Shown here: piece by piece, positions 8,669 to 15,749 of the stretch
How positions within the stretch are numbered: the stretch's first letter is position 1
Layout: every line of letters starts with the position of its first letter
Assembly (NCBI RefSeq): GCF_019200975.1
Contig: NZ_JAHTMR010000008.1
Coordinates: forward strand, 202,089 to 266,088
Length of the DNA: 64,000 bases
From: Pseudomonas sp. PD9R
GTDB lineage: Bacteria; Pseudomonadota; Gammaproteobacteria; Pseudomonadales; Pseudomonadaceae
Direction: 5' to 3'
Position numbers and translations under genes: made by a program
The notes under the pieces: generated by a model
What the model was told of the DNA's origin: nothing
What the model saw: the letters and a program-made list of their open reading frames with translations, nothing else
The model's database searches: none

Positions 8669-9436
8669 TTAGAGAACGGGCTCGGGATGCTCCCGTAACG
8701 CCGTCAGCAAAGCCGCGGCACTGGCGCCACGACAATCCACAACTGTTTGAGCCCCGGCGGCACGTGCCAGCTCGGCGACTCTGGGGCTTGGTACAAATAA
8801 CGGCAACCGCGCCAATCGCGGCCAGGCATCGCCGGCCAATTGGTGCAGGTGCTCAAAACCTTGTCCACTGCTGACCACCAGCCCGTTCAGGCGTTCCGCT
8901 TCAATCCGCCCTGGCAGCGCGGCCGGTGGATAGTGCGGCAGGTCGCGGCGGTACAACTCCAGATACTCGACCCTAGCACCTAGCGCGCGCAAGCGCTCAG
9001 CCAGCAACTCGCGACCGCCCTCCCCGCGCAGGATCAGTACGCGTGGATCTGGCCGGGCGATGGCCTCGCGCAACGCTGCGAGTTCAAGCAGCGCCTCGCT
9101 GTCATCGCCCTCTGCCGGGAAACTCACATCGAGGCCGTGACCTTCAAGGATCTGCGCCGTCGCCGCACCCACGCTGAACCACTTGGTCGATGGTGATTGC
9201 GGCCAGAACCCGTCAAGCAGATCGATGCCGATCCGCGCGGCCGGCTTGCTGACCACGATCACCGCGCAGTAGCGAGCCACATTCCGGATCACTTCGCGCA
9301 TTGTGTCAGAGACGGGAATCGGCACTATGTCCAAAAGCGGCAAGCTGCTGCTGAAAATCCCCTGCCCGGCCAAAACGCCGCTCAGCGCCGCCGACTCATC
9401 CGCCGGACGCGTCAGCAGCAGGCGCCAGCCCGTCAC
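8669..9436 (-). CDS. hemD: Uroporphyrinogen-III synthase
   Basis: A 255-residue enzyme that closes and isomerises hydroxymethylbilane to uroporphyrinogen III, the last common step of haem, sirohaem and cobalamin synthesis. HemD proteins diverge widely; support here is the start LLLTRPADES, the central motif VVVSKPAA, the second-domain segment LILRGEGGRELLAERLRALGA split by short loops, and VVSSGQGFEHL near the C-terminus. Its ATG overlaps the hemC stop (ATGA), so the two consecutive enzymes are translationally coupled. Confidence 0.94.
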   Translation of the reverse strand: MTGWRLLLTRPADESAALSGVLAGQGIFSSSLPLLDIVPIPVSDTMREVIRNVARYCAVIVVSKPAARIGIDLLDGFWPQSPSTKWFSVGAATAQILEGHGLDVSFPAEGDDSEALLELAALREAIARPDPRVLILRGEGGRELLAERLRALGARVEYLELYRRDLPHYPPAALPGRIEAERLNGLVVSSGQGFEHLHQLAGDAWPRLARLPLFVPSPRVAELARAAGAQTVVDCRGASAAALLTALREHPEPVL

Positions 9437-10374
9437 TCGTGACCTGCCTCGCCATAGACCGCTTTGAGAATTTCATTGGCGCCCTGGCTCAAAAGGTCTT
9501 CGGCCACTTGCACACCGAGCGTTTCGGCATCGCCGCGCGGTGCGCGAGCCTGCGCGCTGAGCAGCAAGCCGCCGCTTGGATCACCCACCAGGCCACGCAA
9601 CCAGATCTGCTCGCCTTCCAGCACGGCATAGCAGGCGATCGGCACCTGGCAGCCGCCATTGAGGTGTTTGTTGAGGGCGCGTTCGGCGGTCACGCGAGTC
9701 GCCGTGTCCTGGTGATGCAGCGGCGCCAGCAGTGCGTGAATCTCACTGTCGGCCGTGCGGCACTCGATTCCCACGGCGCCTTGGCCACCGGCTGGCAGGC
9801 TGTCGTCGACACTGATGGCCGAAGTGATTCGGTCTTCGAAACCCAAACGAATCAGACCGGCAGCGGCGAGGATGATAGCGTCGTATTCGCCGGCATCAAG
9901 CTTGGCCAATCGGGTGTTGACGTTGCCACGCAGGAAGCGGATTTCCAGGTCCGGACGACGGGTCAGCAGTTGGGCCTGGCGGCGCAGGCTCGACGTACCG
10001 ACGATGCTGCCTTGCGGCAATTCATCGAGGCTGGTGTAGGTATTGGAGACGAACGCGTCACGTGGGTCTTCACGCTCACAGATGCAGAACAGGCCGAGCC
10101 CCTCGGGGAAGTCCATCGGCACATCTTTCATGGAGTGCACGGCGATGTCGGCTTCGTTTTCCAGCAGCGCGGTTTCCAGTTCCTTGACGAACAGGCCCTT
10201 GCCGCCGATTTTCGATAGCGGTGAGTCGAGCAGCTTGTCGCCACGACTGACCATCGGGACCAACGTCACAAGCAGACCCGGATGAGCCTCCTGCAGACGG
10301 GCTTTGACGTATTCGGCCTGCCACAGGGCGAGAGCACTTTTGCGGGTGGCGATGCGGATTTCGCGAGAGGACAT
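9433..10374 (-). CDS. hemC: Hydroxymethylbilane synthase (porphobilinogen deaminase)
   Basis: A 313-residue cytoplasmic enzyme that joins four porphobilinogens into hydroxymethylbilane. Seen: the start IRIATRKSALALWQAE, the arginine-rich substrate segment GTSSLRRQAQLL, the aspartate region SMKDVPMDFP, and the loop HLNGGCQVPIACYAV, whose Cys in GGCQVP anchors the dipyrromethane cofactor. The length is standard. It is the first gene of hemCDXY and lies 138 bases downstream of algR on the same strand, the P. aeruginosa arrangement. Confidence 0.97.
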   Translation of the reverse strand: MSSREIRIATRKSALALWQAEYVKARLQEAHPGLLVTLVPMVSRGDKLLDSPLSKIGGKGLFVKELETALLENEADIAVHSMKDVPMDFPEGLGLFCICEREDPRDAFVSNTYTSLDELPQGSIVGTSSLRRQAQLLTRRPDLEIRFLRGNVNTRLAKLDAGEYDAIILAAAGLIRLGFEDRITSAISVDDSLPAGGQGAVGIECRTADSEIHALLAPLHHQDTATRVTAERALNKHLNGGCQVPIACYAVLEGEQIWLRGLVGDPSGGLLLSAQARAPRGDAETLGVQVAEDLLSQGANEILKAVYGEAGHE

Positions 10375-10512
10375 GGATCAATCCGTACTGAATAGATACG
10401 GCGGATAATAACAGCTCAGCCAAATCCACTTTGACTTGTATCGGATACTGCTCGGCCTCCCTGGCCCCGGATCCCCGGCAATTGGGTGTGCAAATCGCCT
10501 GTGATCAGCGAA

Positions 10513-11259
10513 TTAAAGCTGTTGCATCATTTTCCGAACGCCGGCGACGTGGCGTCGACTGACGATCAGCGCATCACCGTTAAGGCCTTTGAGGAACAGC
10601 TGGAAATGCCCAAGTGGCGTTCGTTGCAGCCGTTCGATGCGCTCGCGAGCAACCAGTGCATTGCGGTGGATGCGCACGAAGCGATCACCGAATTCGTCTT
10701 CAAGGGCCTTGAGCGGTTCGTCCAGTAACACTTCACCGCTTTCGTGGCGCAAGGTCACGTATTTGTGATCGGCAATGAAGTAGACCACCTGGTCCAGCGG
10801 GATCAGTTCGATTCCTTTTCGCGTCCGGGCGCTGATATGGCTGCGTGGGCCACTGCCACTTTCGGCAGCCGGGCGGGTCAAGGCCGAGAGCTGAATACGG
10901 TTGGGCCGCTCGGCTTTCTTTAATGCGTCATGTAAATGTTCAGTTCGCACAGGTTTCACCAGATAGCCTACGGCGCTAGCCTGTAGGGCTTCCACGGCAA
11001 ATTCATCGGGCCCTGTGCAAAACACCACGGCGGGCGGGGTTTCGCGTTCGCACAATCGCGCGGCCACTTGCAGGCCGTCGAGGCCTGGCATGCGGATATC
11101 GAGCAACACGATATCCGGCTTGTGGCTGTCGATCAGTGCCAACGCCTCTTCGCCGTTCGTGGCGCTGGGCTCCAGGACACTGTATCCCTCGAGTTCGCCA
11201 ACCATTCGGCTCAGGCGCTCGCGGGCTAGGGGGTCGTCATCAACGATCAGGACATTCAT
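10513..11259 (-). CDS. algR: AlgR, LytTR-type response regulator
   Basis: A 248-residue regulator, the same length as P. aeruginosa AlgR. Residues 1-115 form a receiver domain: acidic pocket VDDDP, phospho-acceptor Asp54 in LLDIRMPGLDG, and KPVRTEHL near its end. Residues 145-248 form a LytTR DNA-binding domain (ARTRKGIELIPLDQVVYF, then RIHRNALVARERIERL). AlgR controls alginate, type IV pili, rhamnolipid and cyanide genes in P. aeruginosa. I chose the ATG of MNVLIVDDDP; an in-frame ATG 33 bases upstream is not conserved. The partner kinase gene algZ is not next to it (see 11260-11712). Confidence 0.95.
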   Translation of the reverse strand: MNVLIVDDDPLARERLSRMVGELEGYSVLEPSATNGEEALALIDSHKPDIVLLDIRMPGLDGLQVAARLCERETPPAVVFCTGPDEFAVEALQASAVGYLVKPVRTEHLHDALKKAERPNRIQLSALTRPAAESGSGPRSHISARTRKGIELIPLDQVVYFIADHKYVTLRHESGEVLLDEPLKALEDEFGDRFVRIHRNALVARERIERLQRTPLGHFQLFLKGLNGDALIVSRRHVAGVRKMMQQL

Positions 11260-11712
11260 ATTGCGCTGGATTCCTGCGTGAGTCTCGCACAAGGATAGCG
11301 TAGACAGGTGAAGTGACGTCTGTCACCGCGATCCACGCTAAGACTAGCGCGAGCGTCAAAAAGTGCCGCGCGACCGACGGCTAAATTTTCATCCGCCGGG
11401 CGATTGGCGGCCCAGGCTCGCATTGGCGACACAGCGCCACAGGGTTTGCTGATACGCAATATGAACACCCCCTCTTCTTATAGTCAGCTGGCGCAGCCAG
11501 AAGTGCGCTAATCCTACTGTCCAACTGTAGACGGTTGCCGGGACGATATTGCTCATTTGAAAAATATCGTTGCGCAAATCACCCAAGACTTGCTCTGGTC
11601 ATGGGTCTGCGGTGAAAAACCAGTCGACCAGTGTCAGCGACAGGATTGGCAACCCTGTTATTATCCGCAGCACTTTCAACGCCATTTTTCTTCAGCCGAT
11701 ACGAGCGAATTC
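11260..11712. promoter_or_regulatory. Divergent control region between algR and argH
   Basis: A 453-base stretch with no gene I can support. In P. aeruginosa algZ, the AlgR kinase gene of about 1.1 kb, sits here; no reading frame resembles it. It should hold the algR promoter (leftward) and argH promoter (rightward). A TATTAT hexamer lies about 50 bases upstream of argH without a convincing -35 partner. I see no good AlgT (GAACTT) promoter. Short open frames here, including a 70-codon one on the minus strand, look random. Confidence 0.5.
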
Positions 11713-13107
11713 ATGAGCACTGACAAGACCAATCAGTCCTGGGGCGGCCGCTTCAGTGAACCCGTCGACGCCTTCGTCGCCCGCTTCACCGCCTCCGTCA
11801 CCTTCGACCAGCGCCTGTATCGCCACGACATCATGGGCTCGATCGCCCACGCCACCATGCTGGCCAAGGTCGGCGTGCTGACCGATGCCGAGCGCGACAG
11901 CATCATCGATGGCCTGAAGACCATCCAGGGTGAAATCGAGGCGGGTCAGTTTGACTGGCGTGTCGACCTCGAAGACGTGCACATGAACATCGAAGCGCGC
12001 CTGACCGACCGTATCGGCGTAACCGGTAAAAAGCTGCACACCGGCCGCAGCCGTAACGACCAGGTCGCGACCGATATTCGCCTGTGGCTGCGTGACGAAA
12101 TCGACCTGATCCTGGGCGAAATCACCCGCCTGCAAAAAGGCTTGCTGGAACAGGCCGAGCGCGAAGCGGGCAGCATCATGCCGGGCTTCACTCACCTGCA
12201 AACCGCGCAACCGGTGACCTTCGGGCACCACATGCTGGCCTGGTTCGAAATGCTCAGCCGTGACTACGAGCGTCTCGTCGACTGCCGCAAGCGCACCAAC
12301 CGCATGCCACTGGGCAGCGCCGCGCTGGCCGGCACCACCTACCCGATCGACCGCGAATACACCGCGCAACTGCTGGGCTTCGACGCCGTGGGCGGTAACT
12401 CGCTGGACAACGTGTCTGATCGCGACTTCGCCATCGAGTTCTGCTCGGCCGCCAGCATCGCGATGATGCACCTGTCGCGCTTCTCCGAAGAGCTGGTGCT
12501 GTGGACCAGCGCACAGTTCCAGTTTATCGATCTGCCGGACCGTTTCTGCACCGGCAGCTCGATCATGCCGCAAAAGAAAAACCCGGACGTTCCGGAATTG
12601 GTGCGTGGCAAAAGCGGCCGTGTGTTCGGCGCGCTGATGGGCCTGCTGACCCTGATGAAAGGCCAGCCTCTGGCCTACAACAAGGACAACCAGGAAGACA
12701 AGGAACCGCTGTTCGATGCCGCGGATACCCTGCGCGATTCTCTGCGGGCATTTGCCGACATGATCCCGGCGATCAAACCCAAGCACGCCATCATGCGTGA
12801 AGCGGCCCTGCGCGGTTTCTCCACCGCTACCGACCTGGCGGACTATCTGGTACGCCGTGGCTTGCCGTTCCGCGACTGCCACGAAATCGTTGGCCATGCC
12901 GTGAAGTACGGCGTGGAAAGTGGCAAAGACCTGGCGGAAATGAGCCTGGAACAACTGCGCAAGTTCAGTGACCAGATCGATCAGGACGTATTCGCTGTGC
13001 TGACTCTGGAAGGTTCGGTCAATGCCCGTAACCACATCGGCGGCACTGCGCCGGCCCAGGTCACCGCCGCGGTGGCTCGCGGTCAGGCTTTGCTCGCCAG
13101 CCGTTAA
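11713..13107 (+). CDS. argH: Argininosuccinate lyase
   Basis: A 464-residue enzyme that splits argininosuccinate into arginine and fumarate, the last step of arginine synthesis. Seen: N-terminal WGGRF, HTGRSRNDQVATD, the catalytic loop GSSIMPQKKNPD (fumarase/aspartase superfamily signature) and HLQTAQPVTFGHH. The frame is open for 52 codons before the chosen ATG, but MSTDKTNQSWGGRF is the family start. It is divergent from algR and ends at a strong hairpin terminator. Confidence 0.97.
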   Translation: MSTDKTNQSWGGRFSEPVDAFVARFTASVTFDQRLYRHDIMGSIAHATMLAKVGVLTDAERDSIIDGLKTIQGEIEAGQFDWRVDLEDVHMNIEARLTDRIGVTGKKLHTGRSRNDQVATDIRLWLRDEIDLILGEITRLQKGLLEQAEREAGSIMPGFTHLQTAQPVTFGHHMLAWFEMLSRDYERLVDCRKRTNRMPLGSAALAGTTYPIDREYTAQLLGFDAVGGNSLDNVSDRDFAIEFCSAASIAMMHLSRFSEELVLWTSAQFQFIDLPDRFCTGSSIMPQKKNPDVPELVRGKSGRVFGALMGLLTLMKGQPLAYNKDNQEDKEPLFDAADTLRDSLRAFADMIPAIKPKHAIMREAALRGFSTATDLADYLVRRGLPFRDCHEIVGHAVKYGVESGKDLAEMSLEQLRKFSDQIDQDVFAVLTLEGSVNARNHIGGTAPAQVTAAVARGQALLASR

Positions 13108-13123
13108 TCGACGGCAACACCAA

Positions 13124-13149
13124 AGCCCGATGGCAATTACCATCGGGCT
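13124..13149. terminator. Terminator after argH
   Basis: A perfect ten-base inverted repeat AGCCCGATGG, loop CAATTA, CCATCGGGCT lies 16 bases after the argH stop and eight bases before the stop of the convergent glutathione transferase gene. It can serve both strands, though neither side has a long T-run. Confidence 0.7.
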
Positions 13150-13157
13150 CTCCTCTC

Positions 13158-13832
13158 TCAGTTATTCGAATTACCCACCGCTCGCACCCGTGCCAGAAAA
13201 GCAGGTGCCTCGGCCCGCCTGTCAGCGGCGATTTTTTGCACGTTGGGATTGTCTGCCAGGCGCTCCAATAGTGCCTTCGCGCCCGGAATTTCGGACAGGA
13301 AATCGATATCGAACAAGCGTTTTCCGACGTCCACAGCCAGGTCGACACTGTAGAAAAAGTACAAGTCGGCTAGCGTGAACTGCTCCCCCGCCACGTATGG
13401 CGCAAACCGCGCTCGATGCTTCAGGGCCGCAAACCCTTTGATCAAATCCCGCTCGGCCTTGGCCTTCAACGCTTCAGGTGTCGGCCTGCCGCCGAAAAAC
13501 ACCTCGACGTAACAGACTCGCGCCGGCAGCTCGATGTACAACTCGATTTCCTTGGCCAGCGCCCGAACACTTGCCCGTGCAAACGGGTCTGCCGGGAGCA
13601 ACGCAATACCTGCCTGGGTCTCTTCGATGTAATCGAGGATCGCATCGGTTTCGCTTAAAAAGCCCTGCGCGGTCTCCAGGACCGGCACTTTTCCCCGGGG
13701 GCTGACAGCGAGAATGTCCGGGTTCTGGCACCCGTGAAAGGGCACAGTTTCAAACGGCACGCCTTTTTCCAGGAGTGCCAGTTTGACCATATTGAAGTAG
13801 TTACTGGCTGCAAAACCGTAGAGTTTGAGCAT
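13158..13832 (-). CDS. Glutathione S-transferase family protein (copy 1)
   Basis: A 224-residue cytoplasmic protein with a thioredoxin-fold N-domain (LKLYGFAASNYFNMVKLAL; cis-Pro and Glu-Ser-like motif as SPRGKVPVLE and LSETDAILDYIEE) and an all-helical C-domain containing FTLADLYFFYS. It should conjugate or bind glutathione; the substrate is unknown. It follows a close paralog (14016-14675) on the same strand and is probably cotranscribed with it. I chose the ATG at 13832, which follows AAGGAGACCCGGTG; the upstream in-frame extension of 56 codons does not look like GST and starts without support. Confidence 0.85.
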   Translation of the reverse strand: MLKLYGFAASNYFNMVKLALLEKGVPFETVPFHGCQNPDILAVSPRGKVPVLETAQGFLSETDAILDYIEETQAGIALLPADPFARASVRALAKEIELYIELPARVCYVEVFFGGRPTPEALKAKAERDLIKGFAALKHRARFAPYVAGEQFTLADLYFFYSVDLAVDVGKRLFDIDFLSEIPGAKALLERLADNPNVQKIAADRRAEAPAFLARVRAVGNSNN

Positions 13833-14015
13833 CACCGGGTCTCCTTGACCGCGAAGGTTCGATGCCCAAGGTAAACGCAGACCAAAATCCCGAAAGCGCT
13901 CGGTTATTGCCGGATGCGACGAAAGATCCTCTAGCCGCTGTCCGACAAGGGCATGGGCCATGTAGGACAAAAGATTACGAGTCTCCTGCTGACAGGCCAT
14001 GGTCGAAGTTCCGAT

Positions 14016-14675
14016 TTATTTCTTGGCCGCAACCATCGCCATAAAAGCAGGCATTGCCGCTTCCTTGTCCTTCGCGATCCGCTGCACATTCGGGTTCTGT
14101 TCCAGACGCTCCAGCAGCGCCTTGGCCGCCGGCATCTCAGCCAGCAGATCGATGCCGAACAGTTTGTAGGCCACGCCACAGGCCAGCGGCACGCTGTAGA
14201 GGAAATACAAGTCCGCCACGCTCAAGCTGTCACCTGCCACGTATGGGCTGAATTTGCCGTGCCGGCCAAGGGACGCAATACCCAAGAGCAATTCAGCCTT
14301 GGTCTTTTCCTTGATTGCATCCGGCAATGTCATACCGAAAAACGCTTCGCCATAACAAGCGCGGCCTGGCAGTTCGATGTACAGCTCGATTTCCTTTGCG
14401 ATAGCCAGTACCTGCGCCCGCTCGAACGGATCGCTCGGCAACAGAGGCTTGCCTTGCTGGCTTTGCTCGATGTACTCGAGTATCACGCTGGTTTCATTGA
14501 TAAAGCCCTGCTCTACGTGCAGCACCGGCACCTTGCCGCGCGGGCTTATGGCCAGCGCCTCGGGGGTGGTTCCGGCATAAAACGGCACTTCTTCGAATGG
14601 CAGGCCTTTTTCCAGCAGCGCCAGTTTGACCATGTTGTAGTAGTTACTGACGGAGAATCCATAAAGCTTGATCAT
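14016..14675 (-). CDS. Glutathione S-transferase family protein (copy 2)
   Basis: A 219-residue paralog of the neighbouring GST with the same landmarks: LYGFSVSNYYNMVKLALLEKG, SPRGKVPVL, ETSVILEYIEQ and LSVADLYFLYS. Identity by eye is about half. The ATG at 14675 sits seven bases from GGAGG; a GTG one codon upstream is less well placed. The tandem pair with matching orientation and about 180 bases between them points to a local duplication followed by divergence, perhaps to different electrophile substrates. Confidence 0.85.
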   Translation of the reverse strand: MIKLYGFSVSNYYNMVKLALLEKGLPFEEVPFYAGTTPEALAISPRGKVPVLHVEQGFINETSVILEYIEQSQQGKPLLPSDPFERAQVLAIAKEIELYIELPGRACYGEAFFGMTLPDAIKEKTKAELLLGIASLGRHGKFSPYVAGDSLSVADLYFLYSVPLACGVAYKLFGIDLLAEMPAAKALLERLEQNPNVQRIAKDKEAAMPAFMAMVAAKK

Positions 14676-14800
14676 CACAAAGCCTCCAGGCCGTGCGGGG
14701 TGGGCAGTGCCTGTTTATAGATCGCCGGAGGCATTCTTGCCAGCAGCATCACGCGGCTGAATGCAGGTAAACTGGCTGCCTTTCCTTGAGGAGCCTGCCC

Positions 14801-15097
14801 ATGAGCGCGCCAACCCCCGACACCAACCAAGACGACATCGACGAAGAAGAGTTCGCCGAGAACACGCTGATCGAAGCCATCGAAAACCAGATCGAGAGCG
14901 AAAATCCGCCGGCGGCCAAAGCGACCTTCAATAAGCTGACGCTAGTGGGTTACGAGAAGGACGAAATCCTCAACCTGATGGCCCACGTTTTGGCGGTAGA
15001 AATCGACGCGATCCTCGAAGAAGACCGCGCGTTCAACACAGAATGGTACGAAGCGGCACTGCGCGCATTACCAGAGTTGCCCCCGGAGAAGAAATAA
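14801..15097 (+). CDS. Small acidic conserved hypothetical protein
   Basis: A 98-residue protein with no recognised domain. The first 45 residues are strongly acidic (DDIDEEEFAENTLIEAIENQ) and the rest predicts as helices (KLTLVGYEKDEILNLMAHVLAVEI). No signal peptide or membrane segment. The ATG follows GAGGAG with seven bases spacing, a strong ribosome site, which supports a real gene. It is divergent from the GST pair and followed by a REP pair. The acidic helical makeup would fit a small binding partner, but I cannot assign a role. Confidence 0.75.
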   Translation: MSAPTPDTNQDDIDEEEFAENTLIEAIENQIESENPPAAKATFNKLTLVGYEKDEILNLMAHVLAVEIDAILEEDRAFNTEWYEAALRALPELPPEKK

Positions 15098-15111
15098 GCT
15101 CGCCCCTCCCC

Positions 15112-15213
15112 CTGTAGGAGCGAGCTTGCTCGCGAAAAAACCAAGGGCACCACGGGGTGTCAGGCCTCCAGCGTCATCGTTGGCGACCATCGCGAGCGAG
15201 CTCGTTCCTACAG
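15112..15213. repeat. REP palindrome pair, GAGCGAGCTTGCTCGCGA type
   Basis: Two inverted copies of CTGTAGGAGCGAGCTTGCTCGCGA (15112-15135 and, in reverse, 15190-15213) flank about 54 bases. Each copy contains its own small palindrome. This is the REP/REPIN arrangement of fluorescens-group pseudomonads, mobilised by RAYT transposases; no such transposase gene is in the window. Confidence 0.85.
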
Positions 15214-15309
15214 AGAGAAAAAAACCCTGCTGCCGGCACTGGACATGCCGCACGAGTGGGATCACCTTAGGGGCGCTGTCGTCTAATTCCTAGAAAGTCT
15301 GGAGTCCTT

Positions 15310-15555
15310 ATGTCGCTTACCCCTGAGCTGGTTGCCGAACTGGAAGTCCTCGCACTCTTCAACCTGGACAGTTCCCAGGAAGGTTTGAAAATTCATCAGA
15401 CCGCTGCCCCGAAACACATTGCCGCCGCCAAACGTCTGCACGAAAAAGAACTGATCGACCAACCCGATGGCGGTTACCTAACCAGCCTGGGTCGTGACGC
15501 CGCGCAAAACGTACAAACCGTGCTGACCATTTTGAGCGTCGAAGAAACAGCCTGA
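15310..15555 (+). CDS. TIGR02647 family protein
   Basis: An 81-residue cytoplasmic protein that matches the TIGR02647 family of short proteobacterial proteins (MSLTPELVAELEVLALFNLDSSQEGLKIH). The predicted fold is a winged-helix-like set of helices followed by a beta hairpin (LIDQPDGGYLTSLGRDAA), which suggests DNA binding, but this is inference. The ribosome site is GGAG nine bases before the ATG. It stands alone between a REP pair and the adenylate cyclase gene, as in P. aeruginosa. Confidence 0.8.
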   Translation: MSLTPELVAELEVLALFNLDSSQEGLKIHQTAAPKHIAAAKRLHEKELIDQPDGGYLTSLGRDAAQNVQTVLTILSVEETA

Positions 15556-15749
15556 ATTCCACTGTATTGCCCACGGAAACCCCCACCACGGGATTTCCGC
15601 GGGCACACTCGGCTATCTACTGTCGCCACACGGTAAAAATCTGACGCCAGAAACATAAAATCAGCTTAAAAGTCCCGGGGCCGAGGCGCTACACTGCCCT
15701 CATCCCGAGAGCCTCCACGTCCGAGCCCTGCGAGCCGGTTTGAGCTGAC

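Noticed and set aside
11260..11468. Remnant of algZ between algR and argH
   Set aside because: No frame in this gap shows histidine kinase or membrane segments; the 70-codon frame on the minus strand is unlike AlgZ.
11692..13143. 483-codon frame opposite argH
   Set aside because: Antisense shadow; argH motifs on the other strand explain the region.
13833..14000. 56-codon upstream extension of the first GST gene
   Set aside because: It does not resemble the GST fold, and the internal ATG at 13832 has AAGGAG at good spacing.
15112..15213. CRISPR-like array from repeated short palindromes
   Set aside because: Repeats occur as inverted pairs, not regularly spaced direct repeats with unique spacers, and no cas gene is present; they are REP elements.
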